Shown here piece after piece: positions 7,258 through 13,550 of a stretch of DNA of 14,734 nt. This DNA comes from an uncultured Clostridia bacterium (GTDB lineage Bacteria; Bacillota; Clostridia; TANB77; CAG-508), in the NCBI GenBank assembly GCA_947599995.1, contig CANQFW010000030.1, positions 1 through 14,734 of the forward strand, in the 5' to 3' direction. A program made the translations under genes and the position numbers. The notes under the pieces are model-generated. The model did no database searches, was not told the origin of the DNA, and was given only the letters and a program-made list of their open reading frames with translations. Each line of letters opens with the position of its first letter. Within the stretch, counting starts at the first letter, position 1.

Positions 7258-7298
7258 ATCAACACATGTTGATCTAATTAATCAACACTTTCCTCCTT
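7258..7298 (-). promoter_or_regulatory. Shine-Dalgarno separated from start codon by hairpin (WG-repeat gene leader)
   Basis: On the minus strand AAGGAGG (7292-7298) is followed by TGTTGAT (7281-7287), a 7-nt spacer, then ATCAACA (7267-7273): a 7-bp stem with a 7-nt loop. A third copy, TGTTGAT (7258-7264), could pair with the middle arm instead. The linear distance from AAGGAGG to the ATG is 38 nt. With the 21-nt hairpin folded out it is 17 nt, or 5 nt to the GTG at 7263-7265. The layout suggests that folding positions the ribosome, or that alternate pairing regulates it. It could also be a DNA operator. Confidence 0.6.
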
Positions 7299-7354
7299 CA
7301 TAAATTTATTTTTATAAAATCTATATATCTTTATTTTATATTTATATTAGCTAC

Positions 7355-7383
7355 ATTCTACTATAAAAACATAAAAATATCAA
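7355..7383 (-). promoter_or_regulatory. Sigma-A promoter of the WG-acpS-tatD operon
   Basis: Minus-strand TTGATA (7378-7383) and TAGAAT (7355-7360) are separated by 17 bp, close to the vegetative consensus. The promoter lies about 60 nt upstream of the Shine-Dalgarno of the WG-repeat gene and points away from the divergent ger operon. Confidence 0.7.
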
Positions 7384-7448
7384 CTTTTTTTGCATAATAT
7401 TTCTTAAAATTGAAAATACTAGTTAAAGTTCATAGCCTAAAATTGTAT

Positions 7449-7492
7449 AGTAGTGTAAAAATATCACTTATAGTTAAAAATTTTACACTACT
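7449..7492. promoter_or_regulatory. 12-bp inverted repeat in the divergent WG/ger intergenic region
   Basis: AGTAGTGTAAAA (7449-7460) is perfectly repeated in inverse at 7481-7492 (TTTTACACTACT) around a 20-nt AT-rich centre. The two flanking genes diverge, so a terminator is not expected here. The repeat ends next to a possible -35 (TTGACT, 7492-7497). A weak -10-like TTATAA lies 18 bp further on, at 7516-7521. I could not find a convincing sigma-G box, although ger operons are normally forespore-expressed. An operator for a regulator of the ger genes is the simplest reading. The rest of 7384-7555 shows nothing else. Confidence 0.5.
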
Positions 7493-7555
7493 TGACTTAT
7501 AAAAGTGAAAATAACTTATAACAAATTTTTAAAGATAGAAAGGAGTGTCATAAAA

Positions 7556-8392
7556 ATGATAAAATTAAATCCCTTCTCATATACTCCCGCAAATGAATAC
7601 GACTTTTCTATAATTCCCAACAGCAATACTAAAACCCTAAAACCTACAGCACAAAAAAATATTTACGCAAACATAGACCTAAACTATAAATACATCCAGT
7701 CAATATATAACACCCTAATAAACAGCGACATAGTATTAAGAGAGTTTACACTAACCTGTAAAAACAAGCAATACAATGCATTCATAGTTTATATAGATGG
7801 AATGGTAAACACCGATTTAATAAACCGTTTCATATTAGATCCTCTAATGATCAGAAACCAAAATAACACGTTTGATAAAAAAGTAAAAAATCTTGATTTA
7901 GAACAATATATATATCAAAATCTAATTCCTCAAAATAGTCTAAAAAAATCTATAGAATTTACTGAAATATTTGACGGTATAAACTCTGGGAACTGTGCCC
8001 TATTTGTTGACACTATATCAACAGCATTTGATATCGATGTAAAAGGTTTAAAACAAAGAAATGTAGATAAACCCAGTAATGAAAACATAATAAAAGGCCC
8101 ACAAGAAGCATTTGTAGAGAACATTAGGAACAATACAGCACTCTTAAGAAGAATTGTAAATAGTGAAGAACTAATAATTGAAAGCACATCACTAGGCGAT
8201 ATAACTAGGACTAAAGCAGCCATCTGTTATCTAAAAGACCTAGCAAACGGCGATTTAGTTTCAGAAGTAAAATTCAGATTAAATAACTTGAAAATCAATA
8301 GTCTGCTTTCAACAGGGCAACTAGAACAATTAATAGAGGACAACGATAAAATGCGGCATTCCACAACTTCTATCCACAGAAAGACCAGATAA
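7556..8392 (+). CDS. gerKA: Spore germination protein GerA/GerKA family, N-terminal fragment (frameshifted)
   Basis: GerA-family A subunit of a spore inner-membrane germinant receptor, soluble N-terminal domain. The fragment encodes 278 residues. The GerA-family core motif RNVDKPSNENIIKGPQEAFV continues into ENIRNNTALLRRI at about 179-211, and the domain end is LLSTGQLEQLIEDNDK. After that the frame is lost: 13 foreign codons (MRHSTTS...) lead to a stop at 8392. The correct continuation is in the next frame from 8352. Removing one A from the AAAA run at 8348-8351 would restore a 535-residue protein of normal GerA length. I chose the ATG at 7556 because AAGGAG lies 10 nt upstream; an ATG-initiated extension from 7505 lacks a Shine-Dalgarno. 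It is the first gene of the ger operon. Confidence 0.88.
   Translation: MIKLNPFSYTPANEYDFSIIPNSNTKTLKPTAQKNIYANIDLNYKYIQSIYNTLINSDIVLREFTLTCKNKQYNAFIVYIDGMVNTDLINRFILDPLMIRNQNNTFDKKVKNLDLEQYIYQNLIPQNSLKKSIEFTEIFDGINSGNCALFVDTISTAFDIDVKGLKQRNVDKPSNENIIKGPQEAFVENIRNNTALLRRIVNSEELIIESTSLGDITRTKAAICYLKDLANGDLVSEVKFRLNNLKINSLLSTGQLEQLIEDNDKMRHSTTSIHRKTR
8348..8351 (+). other. Frameshift site (A4 run) splitting gerKA
   Basis: The upstream frame reads GAT AAA ATG CGG (D-K-M-R). With one A fewer it would read GAT AAA TGC GGC ATT CCA (D-K-C-G-I-P), which joins EDNDK to CGIPQLLSTERPDKCAKAL, the expected GerA sequence. The break is thus a single extra base. It can be a true mutation, an assembly or sequencing error in a homopolymer, phase variation, or (less likely with only four As) programmed slippage. 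Confidence 0.85.
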
Positions 8393-9164
8393 GTGTGCAA
8401 AAGCTCTTTTTCAAGGAAGAGTTGTGGTTTTAGTAAATGGTAACCCATATGCAATAATACTTCCTGCTGTTTTAATCGATTTTTTATCTTCTCCAGAAGA
8501 TTCAAATCTAAAAGTAGCATTTGCAAACTTTCTAAAATCAATACGCTTCTTAGCATTTTTTATAACATTACTTTTACCTGGTCTATATATTGCAGTAACT
8601 AACTTTCATGAGGAAATTCTACCAACAGAGCTCTTATTTTCGATATTAGCCAGTCGACAAAATGTACCATTTCCTATAATATTTGAACTTCTACTTATGG
8701 AAATATCTTTCGAAGTAATACGTGAGTCTGGACTTAGAATCCCATCACCAATTGGCTCAACACTTGGAATTATTGGTGCCTTAATTTTAGGAGAAGCTGC
8801 TGTTAGTGCAAGTGTTGTCAGTCCATTTTTAATAATAGTTGTCGCTATAACAGGGCTTAGCTCGTTTGCGATACCAGACTTTAACTTTGGATTTCACCTA
8901 CGTATTTACAGATTTATCTTTATATTTCTAGGATATGTTGCAGGTTTTGTTGGTATTGCTCTTGGTTTATTTGTATATATTACTTTACTTTGTAGTATGA
9001 AGTCTTTTGGAGTAGAATTCACATCTCCGTTTACTCCTGCAATATCTAGTGGTGACGAAGGCTACTTTGTTCACCATACATGGAAACAAGAAAAACGTTC
9101 AAATTATCTTGCACCTAAAGCTTCTATTGCACAAGATAAAATCAGTAGGAAGTGGAAATTTTAA
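8352..9164 (+). CDS. gerKA: Spore germination protein GerA/GerKA family, C-terminal membrane part (frameshifted)
   Basis: This is the remaining 270 codons of the GerA subunit, in the +1 frame relative to the N-terminal fragment. Family sequence resumes at 8352 with CGIPQLLSTERPDK, then GRVVVLVNGNPYAIILPAV. Four to five membrane helices follow: FLAFFITLLLPGLYIAV, the LLFSILASRQNVPFPIIFEL region, IGSTLGIIGALILGEAAVSA, VVSPFLIIVVAITGLSSFAI and FIFLGYVAGFVGIALGLFVY. The tail SPFTPAISS is typical. The C-terminus is intact up to the TAA at 9162-9164. The first codon in this frame able to start translation alone is the GTG at 8424, which lacks a Shine-Dalgarno, so independent expression is doubtful. 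As sequenced, no full-length GerA is encoded. Confidence 0.85.
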   Translation, partial: CGIPQLLSTERPDKCAKALFQGRVVVLVNGNPYAIILPAVLIDFLSSPEDSNLKVAFANFLKSIRFLAFFITLLLPGLYIAVTNFHEEILPTELLFSILASRQNVPFPIIFELLLMEISFEVIRESGLRIPSPIGSTLGIIGALILGEAAVSASVVSPFLIIVVAITGLSSFAIPDFNFGFHLRIYRFIFIFLGYVAGFVGIALGLFVYITLLCSMKSFGVEFTSPFTPAISSGDEGYFVHHTWKQEKRSNYLAPKASIAQDKISRKWKF

Positions 9165-9167
9165 AAG

Positions 9168-9213
9168 AAGGAGGATATATGTTAGCTATCTATAGCTAAC
9201 ATATGCTAAAATT
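9168..9213 (+). promoter_or_regulatory. Shine-Dalgarno and 28-nt palindrome hairpin before gerKB
   Basis: AAGGAGG (9168-9174) lies 39 nt before the gerKB ATG (9214). Positions 9177-9204 are a perfect inverted repeat with 13-bp arms (starting ATATGTTAGCTAT) around a central CT. Folding out these 28 nt leaves 11 nt between Shine-Dalgarno and ATG, near normal spacing. The first arm also holds an ATG (9179) that opens a six-codon frame (MLAIYS) ending at 9199, a possible leader peptide. The structure is clear in the sequence; its role is inferred. Confidence 0.7.
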
Positions 9214-10314
9214 ATGCTGAATGAAAAAATTGGAAATAAGGAAGCTGTTATTTTCATAGTAACTATAATAATAAATTCAATATTGCTAAACGCTAATAAA
9301 ATAATTATAAAAGATTGTAAATCATCAAGTATAATAAATGCCATATATATAAGTATTATTGCAATAATTATAGTACTTTTGATTTGCAAACTATTTAAAA
9401 ACTTCCCGGGTTATAGTATACTTGATATCTCAAAGTTTCTAGGCGGAAAACCTTTGCAATTTATAGTTGGAATTATTTATATATCATATTTAGGATTTAT
9501 AACTGCAGTATTACTTAGGAAACTATGTGACTGTTTACAAATAATATTTTACCCCATGACTGATCTTATGTTTATTATATTTCTTTTTGTAATTGCTGCT
9601 GCAATAACAGTTAGATTAGATAAAGGAAGTATATTTAGAACCACACTTATAATATTTCCAGTTTTAGCTTTAGTTATAATTGTTGCATTCATTGGTAACA
9701 GTAAGAACTTCAATTTTGAAAATATTTATCCATTACTTGGAAATGGCGTAGAAGCCACTTTTAAGACTGGATTTACAAATTTATTTGCATTTACTGGATT
9801 GTCTTATTTATATTTTCTTCCATCATATTTATCTAACCCACAAAAATTCAAGAAAATTTCTTGTTCATCTATCATAATTGCAAGTTTCTTTTTAATTTTA
9901 ATGACAGCAAATATATTATTTATGTATAGTGACTCTTTAAGTAGTAGCGAACTTTTCCCACTATATATAGCCGTTAGATATATTGAATTTGGTTCATTTA
10001 TTCAAAGAATGGATTCAACATTTTTGCTAATATGTGCTCTATCTTTTATAAGCTATCTTTCTTTAAATACTACAATATGTACAAACATTTTTAAAAAGAT
10101 AACTAATATTTCGGATAACAAACCTATTATATACCCTTATCTATTATGTATTTTCTCTGTAGCCGTGATGATAAAAAATAATTCAGTTTTAGATCTTATT
10201 GAAAATAATATTTTTAAAATACTTTTCTTTAGCATTTCGATAATATTATGTATTAGTATTTTAATCTTGGCAAATATAAAGAAAATTTTTAAGAAAGGAG
10301 ATGTAAAACATTGA
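9214..10314 (+). CDS. gerKB: Spore germination protein GerB/GerKB family (APC-type permease subunit)
   Basis: B subunit of the germinant receptor, a spore-specific member of the amino acid/polyamine transporter superfamily that carries the germinant-binding site in the spore inner membrane. The 366-residue protein has about ten hydrophobic helices, near residues 8-25, 37-61, 81-101, 116-132, 140-161, 186-206, 216-239, 267-287, 302-317 and 334-354. The N-terminal IGNKEAVIFIVTIIINSILL, mid-region FAFTGLSYLYFLPSYL and length are as expected for GerB proteins. Its start was chosen in the only long frame (MLNEKIGNKEA); upstream ATGs at 9179 and 9203 run into early stops. The TGA (10312-10314) overlaps the gerKC TTG start, so the two are translationally coupled. 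Confidence 0.9.
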   Translation: MLNEKIGNKEAVIFIVTIIINSILLNANKIIIKDCKSSSIINAIYISIIAIIIVLLICKLFKNFPGYSILDISKFLGGKPLQFIVGIIYISYLGFITAVLLRKLCDCLQIIFYPMTDLMFIIFLFVIAAAITVRLDKGSIFRTTLIIFPVLALVIIVAFIGNSKNFNFENIYPLLGNGVEATFKTGFTNLFAFTGLSYLYFLPSYLSNPQKFKKISCSSIIIASFFLILMTANILFMYSDSLSSSELFPLYIAVRYIEFGSFIQRMDSTFLLICALSFISYLSLNTTICTNIFKKITNISDNKPIIYPYLLCIFSVAVMIKNNSVLDLIENNIFKILFFSISIILCISILILANIKKIFKKGDVKH

Positions 10315-11699
10315 ATAAAACTGCTTTTAAGTGGATAATAATTGCACCTACCATCGTCATATTTATGTACGCATTTTCCTCTTCTTATTCACTTCAAAAC
10401 ATAGATAACTTAAATTACGTTGTCGCCATACTAGTTGATGAATCTAAAGATCCTAATATGCTAGACGTCACATTTGAATTCATAGATGTATCTTCATTTT
10501 CTAGTGATTCATCTACTAAAGATTCTACTCCCATCTTAGATACTATTACAGCCAGTTCAATCAACAGTGCAATAAATATAATGAATTCATATGCAGGAAA
10601 GGGAATAGACCTTTCAAATTGCGAGGTCGTTATTTTCTCCGAAGATGTTGCTAAAAAAGGAATTTCTAATCATGTATCTGATTTAGTTAATAATTCTGAA
10701 ATTAGACCTAGTGTTAACGTTATTATAACAACAAGTAATGCAAAATATTATGTAGAGAATTCTACATCTCCTTTAGAAAAAATACTAACAAAATATTATA
10801 AAGTATTTCCAAATTCAAGTAAGTATACAGGCTATACATCTGATATAACAATCGGAAAATTTTATGAATATTTAAAAATGCCAGATATTGGTAATACTGC
10901 CATTTTAGGCGGAATAAATGAAGCTTCCATAAAAAATAAAGAAGAAAGTCAAAGCTCCGAAGAATCCAGTTCTTCTAGCAGTAGTTCAAGCTCTGGCAGT
11001 TCAAACTCAGACCAAAGTTCTGAAAGTAACTCTAAAGAGCAAAGTTCAGGCTCCTCTGAGCAAAATGAGTCTTCATCTTCTAAAGAAAATCAAGATGAAA
11101 TCTCGGCCCCTCCTATCTCATCTGAAGATATGCTAGCTGGTGAAGCTCCAATAAAAGGTCAAAGAGGTAATGAGAATTTGGGACTTGCTGTATTTAAAGG
11201 TGACTCTTATATTGGAGAATTAACCGCTGGTGAAACTCTTTGTCATTCTATTATTACAAATGAAGTTGATTCATTCCTTATTTCTATTGCAGATCCATTT
11301 GGTGGTGACGATTTAATTGCATTAGAGTTATATAGAAATTCTGATTGTGATATTAATATAGATATTTCTTCAGACCATCCTGTTATTAATATTGGCATTT
11401 CTATGGAAGGAAGAATTTCTAGTATTATTAAAAATTTGAATTATGCTGATAGTAATACTATAGATACTCTTGAATCTGCAACTGAGGAATATTTGAAGAA
11501 ACACATTTTAGATTATTTAAATAAAACTTCTAAGGAGTATAAGGTGGATATTGATGGTTTTTATTATAGGCTAAAGCAAAAATTTTTGTTAATTCAAGAT
11601 TTAAATGATTATAATTGGGAAAATAAATTTCAGAATGCAGAATTTAATTTAAGTATTGATACTAATATTCTTTCTAGTTTACTAATGCAGAATTATTAG
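10311..11699 (+). CDS. gerKC: Spore germination protein GerC/GerKC family without a lipobox cysteine
   Basis: C subunit of the germinant receptor, normally a lipoprotein on the outer face of the spore inner membrane. The 462-residue protein begins with a TTG codon overlapping the gerKB stop, with AAAGGAG about 10 nt upstream. One hydrophobic N-terminal segment (7-23) precedes FSSSYSLQNIDNLNYVVAI. Family members have '(T/S)GCWD..EI..L..V..I' at this place, but here no Cys is present before residue 104, so lipidation is not expected. GerC-like blocks follow: ISSxINxAxN-like SSINSAINIMNSYAGKGIDLSNCEVVIFSEDVA (82-114) and the IRPSVNVIITTS strand (131-142). A C-terminal domain begins near 287 (ENLGLAVFKGDSYIGELTAGE). 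The two are separated by a Ser-rich low-complexity linker (212-262). It may be anchored by an uncleaved helix. The family assignment rests on context and these blocks. Confidence 0.85.
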   Translation: MNKTAFKWIIIAPTIVIFMYAFSSSYSLQNIDNLNYVVAILVDESKDPNMLDVTFEFIDVSSFSSDSSTKDSTPILDTITASSINSAINIMNSYAGKGIDLSNCEVVIFSEDVAKKGISNHVSDLVNNSEIRPSVNVIITTSNAKYYVENSTSPLEKILTKYYKVFPNSSKYTGYTSDITIGKFYEYLKMPDIGNTAILGGINEASIKNKEESQSSEESSSSSSSSSSGSSNSDQSSESNSKEQSSGSSEQNESSSSKENQDEISAPPISSEDMLAGEAPIKGQRGNENLGLAVFKGDSYIGELTAGETLCHSIITNEVDSFLISIADPFGGDDLIALELYRNSDCDINIDISSDHPVINIGISMEGRISSIIKNLNYADSNTIDTLESATEEYLKKHILDYLNKTSKEYKVDIDGFYYRLKQKFLLIQDLNDYNWENKFQNAEFNLSIDTNILSSLLMQNY

Positions 11700-11715
11700 G
11701 ATTTAAGGAGGGTTT

Positions 11716-11895
11716 ATGAATACTGTTTTTATAAAGATATTTTTCAGTTTTATTAGTATTATTATCTTGGAATATATGTTTTCTTTTGCTAATTTTGAAA
11801 TAAAAACTAAAAAAAATATTTTAGGTGCTCTTTTTGTTATTTTTTTTAGTTTAGCTAGCTTAGTATGGAGTAATTTTGTTTTTTGGACTAATTAA
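11716..11895 (+). CDS. Small two-helix membrane protein, candidate germinant receptor D-subunit
   Basis: A 59-residue protein (MNTVFIKIFFSFISIIILEY...) with a strong Shine-Dalgarno (AAGGAGG) 5 nt before its ATG. It starts 16 nt after the gerKC stop and is the last gene before the operon terminator. Two hydrophobic helices (about 4-25 and 34-57) are joined by a short polar, basic loop (NFEIKTKKN). Some Bacillus and Clostridium ger operons carry a fourth 'D-subunit' gene encoding 55-75 residue proteins with two membrane helices that modulate receptor function; size, topology and position all fit. Sequence similarity could not be tested here. Gene reality is well supported; the role is inferred. 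Confidence 0.75.
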   Translation: MNTVFIKIFFSFISIIILEYMFSFANFEIKTKKNILGALFVIFFSLASLVWSNFVFWTN

Positions 11896-11965
11896 TGTTT
11901 ACTTTACTTGTATTTACTACATTTTACAATCAGTAAAAATAAAACATTAGATTTACACAAAAGAA

Positions 11966-12019
11966 TGGCCATCCAATGCTTTAATTAAAGCTATATAATG
12001 ATGGCCAAGACATTTTTTT
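11966..12019 (+). terminator. Terminator of the ger operon
   Basis: TGGCCATC (11966-11973) pairs with GATGGCCA (12000-12007), and an inner perfect palindrome GCTTTAATTAAAGC (11978-11991) extends the structure. TTTTTTT follows at 12013-12019 on the plus strand. The gap 11896-12109 between the D-like gene and the convergent gene at 12110 holds only this structure. The minus strand has just TTCTTTT after the stem, so termination of the convergent gene here is less certain. Confidence 0.8.
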
Positions 12020-12109
12020 ATCAATTTATTTTAATTAATTATAAAACTATTATGCACCTAATTGGTTTATATTACCTCTTTTTAACTATAACATCATTTG
12101 GAATTACTT

Positions 12110-12898
12110 CTATGTATTTAAAGTCTCATATATTTTATTCCCGTGCGAGTCTGTTGCCTCCACATATATACTTGATGCTGGAGTTTCAATGTTAATAGAT
12201 GTATCATTATTATATTTTAAATTTTCCTTTGCTTCAGATTCACTTACTCCTTGTCCTACTTTTTTATTATACATAGTAGTTTCATTAGGATATATAATTT
12301 TCACATTTGAACCTTCATTGGTAATTGAAATTTCGCTTTTATACACACTAATTGGTTGTACCAAGTCTTCATAATCATCTTTTACTCCCATCTCTTTTTC
12401 TATTGTATTTAGCTTTTCATCAACTACTTTTACATGTAAGTAATAATCGCCTTCACTTGCATCTTTCTTTTGTACAATTTGTGATAAAGAATCCACTGGC
12501 AATTCTATCCAACTATCTGGTTCTTTATCCTTAGTATTACTCCATCCATAACTAATACTCTGTATTTTTTTATTAGTTCCATTATTTACAGTAAATTTTT
12601 GAGATATTGTAACAGTTTGACTAGTACTCTCTGTTGGAATAATATATGCTTCTTGAGTATCAAAATAGATTCGAATTTCTTCTGCATTTTCTAGATTTTT
12701 CAAACTATTATAAATATTTTCCTCACTTCCAACATCTTTTTCATAACTTTGCTTTATTTGTTTATAGTTTTCTTCTAAAGCTATTTGTTTATTTTTAGTA
12801 TAGATTTGAACTCCAACAATTGAAACTAAAAAAAACAAACATGATGCAAGTGCAAATATTGTGATTGACCCTTTTTCACATTTCAAATTCCTAATCAT
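12110..12898 (-). CDS. Exported protein with pilin/TadE-like N-terminus
   Basis: I do not recognise a named family. The 262-residue protein begins with a short basic stretch and KGSITIFALASCLFFLVSIV, a single hydrophobic helix (11-31) directly after Lys-Gly. This arrangement is seen in TadE/Flp-type or prepilin-like proteins of Clostridia, but the Glu at +5 typical of type IV pilins is absent. An amphipathic, probably coiled-coil region follows (36-73). The rest (about 83-262) is a polar, Thr/Ser/Asn-rich beta-type region with strands such as TVTISQKFTVNNGTNKKIQS and SEISITNEGSNVKIIYPNE, ending in ATDSHGNKIYETLNT, suggestive of Ig-like folds. CGGAGG lies 5 nt before the ATG. It stands alone after the veg terminator. 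Surface exposure is inferred. Confidence 0.75.
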   Translation of the reverse strand: MIRNLKCEKGSITIFALASCLFFLVSIVGVQIYTKNKQIALEENYKQIKQSYEKDVGSEENIYNSLKNLENAEEIRIYFDTQEAYIIPTESTSQTVTISQKFTVNNGTNKKIQSISYGWSNTKDKEPDSWIELPVDSLSQIVQKKDASEGDYYLHVKVVDEKLNTIEKEMGVKDDYEDLVQPISVYKSEISITNEGSNVKIIYPNETTMYNKKVGQGVSESEAKENLKYNNDTSINIETPASSIYVEATDSHGNKIYETLNT

Positions 12899-12946
12899 AT
12901 TTCCTCCGATTCATCAAATTCAATTAAATAATTATTAAATATTTAG

Positions 12947-12990
12947 AAAAAAAGAGAATATAGCACTTAAAACAGCAAAATATTCTCTTT
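12947..12990 (-). terminator. Terminator downstream of veg
   Basis: ATATTCTCTTT (12980-12990) and AAAGAGAATAT (12951-12961) form an 11-bp stem with an 18-nt loop. On the minus strand it is followed by a T7 run (complement of 12947-12953). It lies 28 nt after the veg stop and separates veg from the exported-protein gene. Confidence 0.85.
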
Positions 12991-13018
12991 CTATTTTATA
13001 AATTGTTATTCACATTTT

Positions 13019-13315
13019 TTACGCTTTCATTCTTTTCTTTACCACTTGTTCTTCTGGTGGAATTAAAGGGCAATATGTATCCCCATTTAAAACTTGTACT
13101 TCAACCGTTCTCGTTAATATATCGGTGTAACTATATGTAGCATTCCTTGCACCCTCATCATATTTTACTGTAAAAATATTCGAATAGGCTTTTTCTATTG
13201 TAGCTTCTTTTTCAAATGACTTATTTCTTCCTAATGATCCTTTTACAATTATTCTTTGACCAATTTTATCTAGAATATTCGTTTTTAAATTTGTAATATC
13301 TGTAGAGCAAATCAT
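13019..13315 (-). CDS. veg: Veg protein
   Basis: A 98-residue member of the Veg family (DUF1021), a small beta-barrel-like protein conserved in Firmicutes. In B. subtilis veg is strongly transcribed and its product stimulates biofilm matrix genes. Diagnostic sequence includes LDKIGQRIIVKGSLGRNKS, IEKAYSNIFTVKYDEG, TYSYTDILTRTVEVQV and the closing GDTYCPLIPP. It is slightly longer than B. subtilis Veg (86 residues) through a basic tail (EEQVVKKRMKA). The start has AAGGTGA upstream. It has its own consensus promoter and terminator, so it is monocistronic. The neighbourhood yabG-veg is the same as in B. subtilis. Confidence 0.93.
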   Translation of the reverse strand: MICSTDITNLKTNILDKIGQRIIVKGSLGRNKSFEKEATIEKAYSNIFTVKYDEGARNATYSYTDILTRTVEVQVLNGDTYCPLIPPEEQVVKKRMKA

Positions 13316-13347
13316 TTAATCACCTTCTATACTTTAAATTCATTTCG

Positions 13348-13376
13348 ATTATAACATTTGTAATATAAATTGTCAA
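13348..13376 (-). promoter_or_regulatory. Consensus sigma-A promoter of veg
   Basis: Minus-strand TTGACA (13371-13376) and TATAAT (13348-13353) with a 17-bp spacer form a perfect sigma-A consensus, preceded by an A/T-rich stretch that could act as an UP element. The B. subtilis veg promoter is likewise one of the strongest vegetative promoters known. Confidence 0.92.
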
Positions 13377-13492
13377 AATATATACATTAATAACTTTTTC
13401 TGTAATCTTTAGTATTTTCAGTACTTGCGGGATGTTTTTTTGTCTTTTTTACATTTTTATTACTTTTTTGTTACAAAAATATTACAAAAAGT

Positions 13493-13533
13493 AAAAAACG
13501 AGGTAGCTTAATTAAAATTCACCACCTCGTTTT
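13493..13533 (-). terminator. Terminator downstream of yabG
   Basis: AAAACGAGGT (13495-13504) and ACCTCGTTTT (13524-13533) form a 10-bp stem with a 19-nt loop. On the minus strand the stem runs into TTTTTT (complement of 13493-13498). It sits 17 nt after the yabG stop. The remainder of 13377-13494 is T-rich with no further feature seen. Confidence 0.85.
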
Positions 13534-13550
13534 CTCAAAATTCCGTTACA

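Noticed and set aside
7556..9164. Change of base composition between the A-rich first half and T-rich second half of gerKA, suggesting a mosaic gene
   Set aside because: The first half encodes a soluble domain and the second half membrane helices, whose codons are T-rich in the second position. This explains the shift without recombination.
11998..12195. Plus-strand open frame across the ger terminator into the 3' end of the exported-protein gene
   Set aside because: It starts inside the terminator stem, has no ribosome-binding site and overlaps a supported gene on the other strand.
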